Below, in pieces: positions 12,555 through 22,285 of a stretch of DNA of 64,000 bases; position 1 is the first letter of the stretch; every line of letters begins with the position of its first letter. The translations under genes were made by a program, and so were the position numbers. A model generated the notes under the pieces. The model did no database searches. It was given only the letters and a program-made list of their open reading frames with translations, and was not told the DNA's origin. Origin of the DNA: Podocnemis expansa (lineage: Eukaryota > Chordata > Testudines > Podocnemididae); contig ML681994.1 in the NCBI GenBank assembly GCA_007922195.1, positions 48,173,362 to 48,237,361 on the forward strand. Reading direction: 5' to 3'.

Positions 12555-13106
12555 GGGCACATCTACATTGCAAACTTTTTTTTGAAATAAGGAGGCTTAT
12601 TTCGAAAAAACCCATTCCGTGTCCAGGAAAGCACTTCACTTTTTCGAAATAAGATGCATGGTATACCGAAAAAAGGAACTGCTATAGTGGTTCCATTAAA
12701 CCTGTTTTTCTGTCAAAAAAGTGCTTATTTTGAAAATGGGTATTTCAAAAAAAGCACTATTCTGGACACAGAATAGGTTTTTTTCAAAATAACTGTGCTT
12801 CCTGTTTCTGTCTGTGTCTGTGACCTTCTCCCGAGACAGATCTTCCTCCCAGGGTTCCTGGAGGAGGAAAAACCTGCCCTGGCCAATGTAAGGTCAGGAT
12901 TCAAGGCCCCAGCCAGATCTTTCCAGAACTGCCCAGCTGAGCCCACAGGCAGGCATGGCAGCACGAGGAAGCCAGAGGAGAAGCAGGGTGCCCTCATGTT
13001 CACATGAGGAAATCCTGGACCTCCTGGCTGTACGGGGCCAAGACGACACATACACCTCACTCAGGGGCTGGCACAGGAACCGCAAGACGTATGCCAGCAT
13101 ATCCCG

Positions 13107-13599
13107 GGACAATGGCTCCATGTCAAGTTGGCAGGCAGTAACAAGTGGTGTGCCCNNNNNNNNNNNNNNNNNNNNNNNNNNNNNNNNNNNNNNNNNNNNN
13201 NNNNNNNNNNNNNNNNNNNNNNNNNNNNNNNNNNNNNNNNNNNNNNNNNNNNNNNNNNNNNNNNNNNNNNNNNNNNNNNNNNNNNNNNNNNNNNNNNNNN
13301 NNNNNNNNNNNNNNNNNNNNNNNNNNNNNNNNNNNNNNNNNNNNNNNNNNNNNNNNNNNNNNNNNNNNNNNNNNNNNNNNNNNNNNNNNNNNNNNNNNNN
13401 NNNNNNNNNNNNNNNNNNNNNNNNNNNNNNNNNNNNNNNNNNNNNNNNNNNNNNNNNNNNNNNNNNNNNNNNNNNNNNNNNNNNNNNNNNNNNNNNNNNN
13501 NNNNNNNNNNNNNNNNNNNNNNNNNNNNNNNNNNNNNNNNNNNNNNNNNNNNNNNACTAGATGACCTCGTGGGGTCCCTTCCAACCCTATGATTCTATG
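13107..13599 (+). mobile_element. CR1 LINE 3' fragment inside the Myb-like exon, spanning a gap
   Basis: Before the gap the sequence encodes GSMSSWQAVTSGVP, a conserved part of CR1 reverse transcriptase. After the gap it continues ACTAGATGACCTCGTGGGG..CCAACCCTATGATTCTATG, the CR1 3' terminus with its octamer-type tail. The Myb-like reading frame stops at the left border and restarts at the right, so the CR1 copy is younger than the Harbinger element. Confidence 0.85.
13156..13555. other. assembly gap, 400 N
   Basis: Exactly 400 N. The missing sequence is expected to be the body of the CR1 copy that surrounds it. The round number suggests a placeholder length. Confidence 0.97.
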
Positions 13600-15052
13600 G
13601 CAGCCAAGGGCCATAACTGGGACACTGAGCAGGCCAGGGCAAAAGTATAGGAGCTAAGGCAGGCATACCAGCAGGGCAGGGAGATCAGGGACCCCACCAG
13701 TGCCTGCCAGTACTTCCAGGAGCTCAATAGCTTCCTCGGCCAGGAGCCCAGTGGCCTCCCTGGAGGTGCCACTGACTCAGGGGAGCCCTCATTCCCCAGG
13801 GAGCCAGAGGTACGGAGCAGCCAGGAGGACCCACAGGCCACTGAGGCAGCCCTCCACACTGCAGCCAGTCTAGAAGTGGCCCCTGCTGCTGCACCAGAGA
13901 CCACCAGGTCGGAGGAGCAGGAAGGGACTCCCAGTGAGGAGGAGGAGGAGGAAGGCCCCAGTGAGGGGACACTGGGCCATGGAGCCACAGCACCTGCAGG
14001 TGAGTTCCCCCTCCCCAGGGCTTGGAGTTGGGCAGAGGGATAGGGGAGGTAGGAGGGTACAGGATGTGCTCAGTAATTTGGTATAATGCTGTTAACTAGC
14101 TGACAACTGGGGGGCGGGGGGTGTTAGAGAATTCCCTGGCCCTCCCCACCCCGGCAGGCACTTCTGGTTATGGCTGTGGTAGTGAGAGGCCGTGCGGGGG
14201 GAGGTGAAACACGAACAGGACAGGTTGGAGACGCATCTGAAGAACCTCTCATGGGGCTGGATGGCTGGTATCCACGAGCAAGGGGGACATGGACCTGGGG
14301 AGACTGGCACTGTGTGCAGAGACACGCTGGCAGGCGAGGCAGCATGCCACTAGCAGTGCTGGCATGTGGCCTCTGATGGACCACCAGAGCATAGCATCAC
14401 ACTTGCTGCCACCACACTCACCATGCCCCACACGGTGGGTGGGGACTGCACAGCAGCACATACCAAGGGGGCTCTGTCCCAAATAAAAGGCTTGGGGTGG
14501 CAAGGGGACAGCAAGTTCCCACAGGCAGCACAGCCCTAGAATTAATCATAGGATTTTTTTTCTTGACCTCTCTCCAGCAGCCGCACCACCTATGCCCACT
14601 GGCCCTTCCAGGACAACACTGGCCCAACCCCAGAGGAGGAGGAGGAGGGTGCCACGCTTGAGTTTCGAGCAATTCAAGGACCTTGTCTGCCTTGGGGACC
14701 TTTGGCTGGTGTGGGAATTTGAACACCTCAGGATTGAACAGGGGTTGTGGGCAGTGCAGAACAGGCTGCTGGATACCATGGTGGAGCCCCTCTGGGAGCA
14801 AAACTGGACACTCCAGAGTCTGGAGCACAAGCAGCACTTCCCGTGCCCTGGGCCCTGCTCCAGCACACCCCCTAACTGGCGCTAGCCCAGGACTCGGGGT
14901 GGCCACCTGCAGGCCTGGGACTCCCCAGCTCCTCACCAGTAGCTCCGGCCCTGCAGCTGCCCAAAATGGCCCCTACCCAAACTTCCCCCTTCTCTGCAAG
15001 GCCCCACCCTCACCTCAACCCTCCCTCACTCCCCACTCCATCGCCCTCTGCA

Positions 15053-15096
15053 AATAAAAGACCTGTACACCTCATTTATGTGTTCTGTCTTTTATT
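15053..15096. terminator. back-to-back poly(A) signals of two convergent transposon genes
   Basis: AATAAA on + at 15053-15058 serves the Myb-like gene. TTTATT at 15091-15096 is AATAAA on - and serves the transposase gene. Only 32 bases separate the two hexamers, so each transcript would end near or inside the other's 3' end. Confidence 0.7.
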
Positions 15097-15227
15097 GGTG
15101 GGGGTGCAGGGGGATATGGTGGGGGGGGTGGGCATCATTAGGTGCAGGAGGGGAGGTCTCAGCAGAGCAGCATGTTATGAAGCTGTCCCCTCAGTTGTCC
15201 TCTTCAATGAAGTGCGCAACCAGCACA

Positions 15228-16453
15228 TCACAAATAATCTGGGCTTGGCGGTGGGCCTGCTCTGTGCCTCCTCTGGCTACTCAAAAGCCCTGTATGAGCT
15301 GCTGTGCCTCCTCTTCCCAGATTAAGGGAAGCCTTTACCCCCTGCAGCTTACAAAGATTGTGAAGGGTGCAGCAAGCAAAGATAACCAGTGCCAGGTTTT
15401 GTTTGCCAAGCTGCAGGTGGGTTAGGAGAGCCCTCCACATGGCCTTCAGGTGCCCAAAGGCCTGCTCCACCTCTGAGCAGCAGTGGTGCAGCCACAAATT
15501 AAAAAGGTCCTTTGTGGCATCCCTCTGCCCCATGTAGATGCTATGGCTAATGTAGCCCAAGGGGTAGGCTGAGACCCCCAGACTTAGCAGGGGCACTTGC
15601 ACATCCCCGAGGCCGATGTTATGCTCCAGGAACAGGGTGCTTGCCTGCATCTGCTGGTAGAGGGAGGAGTTTTGGAGAATGCGGGCATCATGTGCCCTCC
15701 GTGGCCAGCCCACGTATATATCTTCGAAGATGCCATGCTGGTCAACCAGGGCCTGGAGGACAACGGAATGGTAGCCCTTCCTTTTCAGGTAATCCTGGGC
15801 ACTGTGGTCTGGGGCCCTGATGGCAATGTGTGTGTGGAGTCCAGGATCCCCCCGCAGTTAGGGAACCCAAGTATTTGGAGACCATCAAGGGTCTCTTCAA
15901 GGTTTCCTGGGGAGATGAGGTGGTCCATCGGGACCTGTGTAATTGCTCTGCAGACATCAATGACAGCTGCTCCCACCATGGACTTCCCGACCCTGAACTG
16001 CTGTGCTACCGACTGATATGAATCCAGGGTTGCCAGCTTCCATAGTGCCATGGCCACACCCTTCTCCATGGGCAGAGCACGTCACAGCTGGGTGTTGATT
16101 CACTGCAGAACTGGGGTGAGCTCATGGACCAGCATGAGGAAGGTCCACTTGCTCACCTGGAAGTTCTGCAGCCAGAGCCTGTCATCCCATGCGGTGAGCA
16201 CAACTCTCTCCCACCAGTCAGTGCTGGCTTCATGTGCCCAAATGCGTCGGGGCACGGAGCACACTGCTGTGAGCATCGCAGCCTCTGTGGTTTGCTGGAG
16301 GGGGTGCAGGGCCCCTTGTAGTGCCACAGGGTCTGTGTGCCAGGGACGTCTTCCCCACAGTCCAAACAGCCTTCCTAGACCCTGCCAGGTGTCATGAAGG
16401 TGAGCCAGGAAGCACTGCAGTGCAGTTTGTCCCATGAGCTGCTCTCCCTCCAT
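15228..16453 (-). pseudogene. Harbinger DDE transposase, broken
   Basis: This nuclease of the PIF/Harbinger family (DDE_Tnp_4 type) cuts and rejoins the transposon ends. Read from MEGEQLMGQ at 16453. The N-terminal helical part includes DDRLWLQNFQVSKWTFL. Two in-frame TGA codons follow (near 16100 and 16085), both where an Arg CGA codon is likely. Then come KGVAMALWKLATLDSYQSVA and VGKSMVGAAVIDVCRAI. The first catalytic Asp is present in NCGGILDSTHT (codon about 15839-15841). A frameshift lies near 15800. The frame resumes as DYLKRKG..YVGWPRRAHDARI. The second catalytic Asp is lost: the family GD-x-AYPL motif reads LGVSAYPLG, with GTC (Val) at 15573-15575. The third acid is kept in SEVEQAFGHLK. 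Clearly inactive. Confidence 0.88.
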
Positions 16454-16707
16454 CTTGCTAGCCACACAGGTGAGAGGCCAGAACTCTTCCTCTTTTATAG
16501 TCCTGGCTGGAGGCAGGACTGTCCTTAGGGTAGGACAAGAGGGGCAGCCACCCAGGGCCCCGGGCTTTGGGGGGGGCCTCATGGGGCTGCACTGCTGCCC
16601 CCCCCATGCCAGGGACTGGGCAAGCTGGCCAAAAGTGGCAGCCCGGTTCACAGGGCTGGTTCTACTGTGAGGCCAGAAGAGTGGCTTGGGGGGAAAGTTG
16701 CTTAAGG

Positions 16708-18205
16708 CAGTAGATCAGGGTTGCAACAAAGGTGAGTCATTAGGACTAACAATGAGGTGCTAATTGTTGTTCAAACAACCTCTATGCCTCCTCTCTGAGT
16801 CAGTATCTCTTTGGGCTTCTCTCATTCATATGTAAAGGACTGAGGTTACTAGCAAGCAACCTTTGTGGTTTTTTTTTAATCAATAGACCCAATGACAAAA
16901 AGAAAAAAAAACTGTGACCACCAACCTTATTCCACCATTTCTGAGATATGGGGATTGCAGTTATTTTTGCAAAGTAGGACTTACCTCTTTTTTCAGTGGG
17001 TTGAGAATTCCCTTGCTTGCAACAAAAGTTATAACTTGTAGATTTTAATAAAAACTCCAGAGATTGTTTTTGACTGATAATTAAAGAGAGAAGAGAAAAG
17101 CAAACGGTTCTAGTAGGAGCCTGTGTTACAAAGTATGGTAATTTTTCTACAAATTAGAAAGCCTAAGTAACAATAAAACCCAACTCAGGGATGGATCTGC
17201 TGGAAGGAGAAATTATAACAAGGTCCTAATCTGAAGGGGGGAGTGGGTAGCCCCATTGTGTTGCTGCCTTATGAACACTGCCAGGGGTCACCAGACCAAG
17301 CAGAGAGGTCTAGCACCCCTCCAATCACAATATTGTAGACAATTGTGCATTCATGGAAACTCATGAAGACTCAGGGAGCAGATAAAGTGCAGAGGTGAAA
17401 GTGAAACCCAGAGCAGGTTTACCAGATGTCAGGCAAAAGGAGGACATGTCCTCCGTTTTACTTTCACATCCTAAATCTGCCAGGCATTTTAAAAATACAG
17501 GATTTTGTCTGGCTTTTTACTTACAGGGGTTAAAGTATGCTGGTTAAAGCATTCCAGGGCCCCCTAAAAACAGAAGAATATTACATTAATACTACATTTT
17601 TCCATGTGTCCTCCAATGTCCTCCTTTTCATACTTCCCTGTCTTCCTTTCCATGCTTTGGTATCTTGTAACCCTAATCCAGAGGGGCTGCTTCAGTTCCT
17701 GGGATTTGGCAGTGAAGAAGGGAGCAGGACCTGAAGGGACTTGGACAGGCTCAGCAGCAGACAAGATCTTCTAGGACCTTTCTTTTCAGCCTGGCATTGG
17801 CTCTCTTCTCCTTCCTCTGTCTTAGTATTTCTATCTCATTTCTCCACCCAGTCCCCCTGCATCCCCCCACCATTTGCAAGGAGCTCCCATACACACACTC
17901 CAGGCTACTAAATGCAATTTTAGAGACTTGACATACATTCAAATTTGAGACAGGTGTATGGCACGTGGGATCACCCTCTGCGCATTCCATGTAGGTGATC
18001 TCACATTAGATATGTAGATTTCAGAGATGTAATAGAAGACTCAAGAGATAGGATGAAAGCCATCAGGGAGGGATTTCCCCGCCCCCATGCAGCCATAGTC
18101 ACTGTTCAATTTTCTAGCGGCAGCCTCTTTTTTCAAGCGGAGGGTCACTGCATGGCAGAAGGGGCCAGAGCTAGGTCCTGAGGAAAAAAAGTTTGACAAC
18201 CACTG
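16708..18205. mobile_element. hAT-like element (middle layer of nest)
   Basis: The right end GTTTGACAACCACTG is the inverse of a standard CAGTGGTTGTCAAAC hAT terminus. The left end starts CAGTAGATCAGGGTTGCAAC and is a poorer match. Flanking 8-mers gcttaagg (16700-16707) and gcttaaga (18206-18213) agree at 7 of 8. No transposase frame is recognisable in its 1.2 kb of own sequence. Confidence 0.72.
17414..17675. mobile_element. MITE, GGTTACCAGAT family, copy 1 (inner layer)
   Basis: 262-bp element starting CAGGTTTACCAGATGTC and ending GGTATCTTGTAACCCTA. Flanks acccagag and atccagag match at 7 of 8, consistent with hAT. Near-identical in layout to 32683-32951, including AGGAGGACATGTCCTCC, itself a palindrome (GGAGGACATGTCCTCC). 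Confidence 0.88.
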
Positions 18206-18675
18206 GCTTAAGAGCTGCTGAAAAACCAGACCCTGCACTCCTGTTCCACTGCTTTTGGCCAGCTTGCCCAGTCCCTGGCATTGGCCAGCCAGCACAAGGG
18301 CCTGCCCCTCCCCTGGGCCAGCCAGCCCCACCCCCAGTGCCTGGGGCAGTGGTGAGTGGGGGCCCCAAAGAGGGTGATTTGCCCAGGGCCCCACACCCAC
18401 CTAGGGACAGCCCTGGCCAGGGGAGGGGAGACCAGCAGCTGTGCCTGGATGCCACACTTCCCACAATGTGCCGGTCTTCACCACCCGTCTCCTTTATTTT
18501 CAGCACAGCAAGCCCAATGTGGACTCACTATTTCAATTTTCAGAGGTCCTCCTTATTTCAAAAGAAGTGTCCCATGAGAACTCTCTATTTTGCAACAGTC
18601 TATTTCAAAATAGCCGTCAATTCACTATTTTGATAGAGCTTTTCTTCGAAAAAGGAAAGCAGCGTAGACATAGCC

Positions 18676-19195
18676 ATATATATTATGGCTCTTGCCTCTA
18701 ACTTCTTTCTAAATTAGTTTTTCATAATTAGTTTTAGAAACTAGATCAATCAATCGTTCAATCCTGATCATTGTTTCGATCAATCCTGGTTGAGCTTTCT
18801 GTTAATTTACTTCAACTAAAAAAACTGGGCCTCTTCTGAAAGACAGTTCATGAAATATAGTTACTTATTACTGTATTATTGAAGCAATGAGAAGAAATGC
18901 ACACCATGTGATACTTGTGGCACAGAAACTGATTGCTATTTCATGCTTCGGCATAATAACTCATTGCAGAAGTTATGACAGAATTCACTCTACTCTCACA
19001 CAAAGCATCCTACTGTTTGCTAGGTATATTACAGGAGATTTTACCTTCTTTTGAATCTAAGTTATTGGCAACCAAAACCTCAATTCAGAAAAAAAAAAAA
19101 AATTAAGCACATGTTTAACTTTAAGAACGCACTCATCATCCACTGAAGTCAATAGGACTTAGCTTGGCAGAGCTTTTCTGACTTGAGGCCTAAAG
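18676..19195. other. unannotated AT-rich sequence
   Basis: Right flank of the Harbinger element. It contains repeated GATCAATC/TCAATCCTG words near 18750-18790 and a short A run near 19090. No exon. Confidence 0.4.
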
Positions 19196-19661
19196 CAGTG
19201 TTTTTCAAACCATAGGTTGCAACCCAGTATTGGGTCTCAGCCCCTTTCTGTAGCATGCCTGGGGACCCATTTCCCTGGGACACCCTGGAAAGAAACCACC
19301 TGGAGCTCCTCTTTACAGCATGCCTGGGGAACCTCACCCCAACCAACAGAAGCTGCTCAGAGTACCTTCTTTCAGCAGTGGCTTAGGTGAGGGTACTCAG
19401 GGATGCTACAGAAAGATGTGGTCTGGGTTTCTTTCACTCACATGCCTGAGGACCACCCCCCCCCACACACATCAGATTTTCAGGTGGCAGTCATTAGTTT
19501 TTTGGTGGAGAGAGCTATCACATAGCTGAGGGATAGGGGAAGGAGCCTGCATGGGGGGTAGGCAAAGGTTGTCGACCACAGACCATGGCCTGGTTGTGGG
19601 CATTTGTGGGGGGGAAGGTCAACTGGGTCCTGATAAAAAAAAATAGGTTGAAAAACCACTG
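19196..19661. mobile_element. hAT element (466 bp), perfect 8-bp TSD
   Basis: It starts CAGTGTTTTTCAAACC and ends GGTTGAAAAACCACTG. Both flanks are gcctaaag (19188-19195 and 19662-19669), 8 of 8. It shares terminal sequence with 4895-5024. The interior is C-rich and has no transposase. Confidence 0.93.
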
Positions 19662-19671
19662 GCCTAAAGCA

Positions 19672-20137
19672 TGGGCATCACTGCCATTGGGCCTGAAGGG
19701 CACAGGCACTGCATCTCCCTGCAAGTGCCCCAGATTCAGATCTGGCCATCCGCTGCTGGCCAGCAGGGGCCAGATCCAGGCTGGGGCCACCTGTGGTGCC
19801 TAGCGGGCAACACAGCGCCACCTGCGACTTGCTGGCAGCAGCAGGTGCCGGCTTCGAGCTGCCTGCTGGCAGGGGCCAGATCCAGCTCCAAGCTGCCTCC
19901 TAGCAGCAGCAGGGGCCAGTTTTAAGCCACCTGCCACTTTCCAGCAGTGGCAGGGGCCAGATGCGACTCCAAGTTGGTTGCTGGCAGGGGTCAGATGCGG
20001 CTCTGGGCCAGTTCAGGTGTGCCTGGGCTACCTGCCAGCAGAGGCTGGGGCCGGATTGGGCCCCAAGACAGAGCAGGGGAGGGGATGGGGCCCAGGCCCA
20101 GTCTCCGACCCTTTTTTGGGGGCAGCAATGCTCCTGG
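19672..20137. mobile_element. hAT-like element in the neighbouring target, perfect 8-bp TSD
   Basis: The 8-mer ctaaagca flanks it at 19664-19671 and 20138-20145. Its left copy overlaps the right TSD of the preceding element. Ends (TGGGCATCACTGCC and the inverse of CCAGGAGCATTGCTGCC) are only partly complementary. The body is tandem-like and GC-rich, with GGGGCCAGAT and GCTGGCAG words recurring about every 50-60 bp. Confidence 0.72.
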
Positions 20138-20185
20138 CTAAAGCACTGATCAGGTACTGACTAATGCAAGAGACCAATGACCTGA

Positions 20186-20402
20186 GTCCAGCAAACACCA
20201 TTGATTTTATGGCACCTTAAAGACTAACAAATTTGTTTGGGCATATGCTTTCATTGGCTCCAATTCATTTTGTCATGCATCTGATGAAGTGGGTTGGTGC
20301 CCATGAAAGCTTATGCCCAAAGAAATTTGTTAGTCTTTAAGGTGCCACAGGACTCTCGTTGGTTTTGCTGTATACAGACTAACACGGCTTCCCCTCTATA
20401 GA
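20186..20402. mobile_element. Penelope-like 3'-end fold-back
   Basis: Arms 20211-20254 and 20303-20346 are inverted repeats matching at 42 of 44 positions, beginning GGCACCTTAAAGACTAAC. The right copy continues into the usual terminal segment CAGACTAACACGGCTTCCCC. The left copy has its own shorter terminal piece. The spacer between the arms includes the family's CATCTGATGAAGTGGG segment, from one copy only. A clean long TSD was not found; actgact recurs near both sides. Confidence 0.85.
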
Positions 20403-20825
20403 TTCTATGTGACTGACTGGCTCCTATTTCCTTCACCAAACTCCTCCATCCTCAACTGAGACTGAACAGCTGGAGTCTTCGGCATGGAGAGGCCAAAAAT
20501 CTGAGCACCTTATGTGACATACCAAATTCCTTCTGAACCCAACGTGAAATAAGGGTGCTCAGCATAATGGCAATGAGCGAACTTATGCTTGAGCGACATG
20601 TGCTGGTCATTCAATGCCATTTGTCTCCATTCCTTAGGGAAGACACAGACAGTCCTACAGAATTTCTGGGGATGTATGTAATTCATCCAAGGAAAGGACA
20701 TGGGCATCTTGTCACTAAAACCAGCCAGAACACAATTTATTTTCAGATGAGACTGAGATATATGAGGTAGCAACGGGCCTCAGACCTGTTATCCAACACT
20801 TCACTGGAACATTCTGGCCTGGGCC

Positions 20826-21437
20826 TCTTAGAAACAAGACTCAGACTCCATGGTCACAAGGGACCAATATCATCTAGTCTGACCTCCTACACAATGTAGG
20901 CCATCAAATCTCACCCATCCTCTCCTGCAATAAACTTCTAACTTGTGACTGAGTTACTGAAGCCCTCAAATCATAGTTTAAAGAATTTAAAGTGCAAAGA
21001 ATCCACCAGCAAGCAACTCCGGCCCTACACTACATAGGAATTAAAGAAAAACAAACAAAACAAAACAAAAAAAACCACCCCACAACCCCACAGCCTTTGC
21101 CAATCTGCCCTGGAGGAAAATTCCTTCCCAACCCCAAATATGGTGATCAATTAAACCCAGAGAATTTGGGTAAGACTCACTAGCCAGACACCCAAGAAAG
21201 AATTCTCTGTAATAACTCAAACTCTACTACATCAAATGTCCCATTTTAGACCACTGGAATATCTACCACCATCAAATCAAAGACCAGTCAAACTAAGTCT
21301 GTCCCATCATACCATCCCCACCATAAATTTATGAAGCTTAGGTTTGAAGCCAGTTAGGTTTTTTGCCCCCACAGCTCCCCCAGGAAGGCTATTCCAGAGC
21401 TTCACAACTCTGATGGTTAGAAACCTGCATGTTATTT
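20826..21437 (-). mobile_element. CR1-type LINE 3' fragment
   Basis: On - this ends with the family tail. On + it reads TCACAAGGGACCAATATCAT, CTAGTCTGACCTCC and TGTAGGCCATC, then GGAAGGCTATTCCAGAGC further in, words typical of sauropsid CR1 3' UTRs. It carries no coding part. A short AAAAC-rich tract lies at about 21045-21076. Confidence 0.75.
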
Positions 21438-22083
21438 CAAGTCTAAACTTGCAATCTCATCAATAGCATAACAAGCAACGAACCGATCACTGCATGATGA
21501 ACGCTTAACTTCTTATAATGCTCTGCAAGGCAGCTAGGGCTTCAAAGGAATATAAACATCCACACGCACTTTCAGGCATCTTTATACAGGTCATCACAAA
21601 AAGCACTTTCACAGTTGTCCACTCCTACTTTTCACGAGAGAGCACACCAGCTCAAGCACCTCTGTTAAAGGCATGTGGTACAAGAAAAGATGCGGTCTCT
21701 CATGTAACTAAGTTCAATCCGTTCAGGACCTTCCAGATAAAACAAACAATCAAAAACCCTGGTGGTGTGGGCTCTCGTGTAAAAGTGGGGGGGGGGCAGC
21801 CATTTCTGCAGCAGCAGCAATCTCCTAGTGGTCTCAAGATGTAACATCACGCAGAATTAATTACATTTGTCTGATCTCAAGGTGCAAAAACATGAATAAG
21901 CACAGCAAGGTCCATCTCCAAAATCAACAGTGCTACTCTGTTCAATTGCAGAAAAATATAAGTGTATTCCTTGCTATGGTTGCTACCAGAATACACAATC
22001 ACAACTTTTGGTATAAGCGAATCTTTGCCTGCCATTTGTGACAGAGGTTTGCCATGTAGTCTCAATTCCTCAGGCAGGCTGCT
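21438..22083. other. unannotated sequence
   Basis: No exon recognised. It includes a G run at 21787-21796. Confidence 0.4.
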
Positions 22084-22084
22084 A

Positions 22085-22285
22085 ACAGAATATTTAGGAG
22101 TCCTGTGGCACTTAAAAACAAACAGATTTGTTTTTCACATGAGCTTTTGTGGGAGAAAATCCCACTTCATCAGATGCTTTGAAGAGGGGGGAACTTACAG
22201 AATGGGATGAAGATAAATGCAAGGGAGCATAAAACATGGGATCAGGTCATACAACAACAGCAAATCAGAGCAGTTGTTAAGGTTA
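22085..22285 (-). mobile_element. Penelope-like 3' fragment, single orientation
   Basis: On + it reads GGAGTCCTGTGGCACTTAAA, then GGGAGAAAATCCCACTTCAT and ACAGCAAATCAGAGCAGTTG. This matches the left arm of the 2-kb palindrome (55956-56150) base for base over most of its length. It is the only PLE end in the window without an obvious inverted partner. Confidence 0.85.

Larger units (their letters stand above)
12955..14885 (+). pseudogene. Harbinger Myb/SANT-like DNA-binding protein gene, two exons, broken
   Basis: In Harbinger elements this second protein binds the transposon ends and helps bring the transposase to DNA in the nucleus. The first exon opens at the ATG at 12955 with a tri-helix Myb-like domain: HEEILDLLAVRG, then LRGWHRNRKTYASISRD. 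A CR1 insertion (about 13107-13599) splits the domain. It resumes with MAAKGHNWDTEQARAKV, an in-frame TAG at 13648-13650, then ELRQAYQQGREIRD and ACQYFQELNSFLG. An acidic tail of E residues follows. The exon ends at 13999 before a GTGAGT donor, and the intron is 14000-14577. The acceptor follows a pyrimidine tract, CTCTCTCCAG. Exon 2 (14578-14885) keeps the frame and encodes an RRRRR segment and a leucine-rich helix ending NWR-stop. AATAAA lies at 15053-15058. It converges with the transposase gene. Confidence 0.82.
16514..18415. mobile_element. hAT-like element (outer layer of nest)
   Basis: Ends are CAGGACTGTCCTTAGG at left and CCTAGGGACAGCCCTG at right, good inverted repeats of a hAT CAGGG type. 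Flanks gctggagg and gccagggg agree at 5 of 8 bases, all differences being transitions, a weak but plausible old TSD. Inverted GC-rich arms continue inward (GACTGGGCAAGCTGGCC near 16616 against GGCCAGCTTGCCCAGTC near 18256). The element lies just upstream of the Harbinger transposase start. A second hAT element (16708-18205) is inserted in it, so its own unit length is about 400 bp. Confidence 0.75.
12555..18675. mobile_element. PIF/Harbinger transposon, two-gene, decayed and nested
   Basis: Left terminus GGGCACATCTACATTGC and right terminus GCAGCGTAGACATAGCC form imperfect inverted ends. ATA flanks both sides, a 3-bp duplication of the Harbinger type although the usual triplet is TWA. Inside lie the two genes of this superfamily: a Myb/SANT-like gene on + (12955-14885) and a DDE_4-type transposase on - (15228-16453). 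Subterminal regions hold repeated TTCGAAA and GAAATAAG/CTTATTTC words (12580-12790 and 18545-18655), likely binding sites. The 6.1-kb length is inflated by a CR1 insertion with an assembly gap and by the hAT nest at 16514-18415. All coding parts are broken, so it is inactive. Confidence 0.88.

Noticed and set aside
12955..13614. Long open frames of mostly X across the first gap
   Set aside because: They are open only because N codons are not stops. The real coding parts are the Myb-like exon pieces on either side of the CR1 insertion.
14092..14503. Several open frames on both strands between the two Myb-like exons
   Set aside because: They lie in the intron (14000-14577), and none matches a family.
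16454..16651. N-terminal extension of the transposase frame up to the Met at 16651
   Set aside because: From 16514 on, the sequence belongs to the inserted hAT element, so the extension is not original coding sequence.
18041..18506. Overlapping GC-rich frames on both strands
   Set aside because: They fall in the inverted arm of the hAT element at 16514-18415 and have no protein features.
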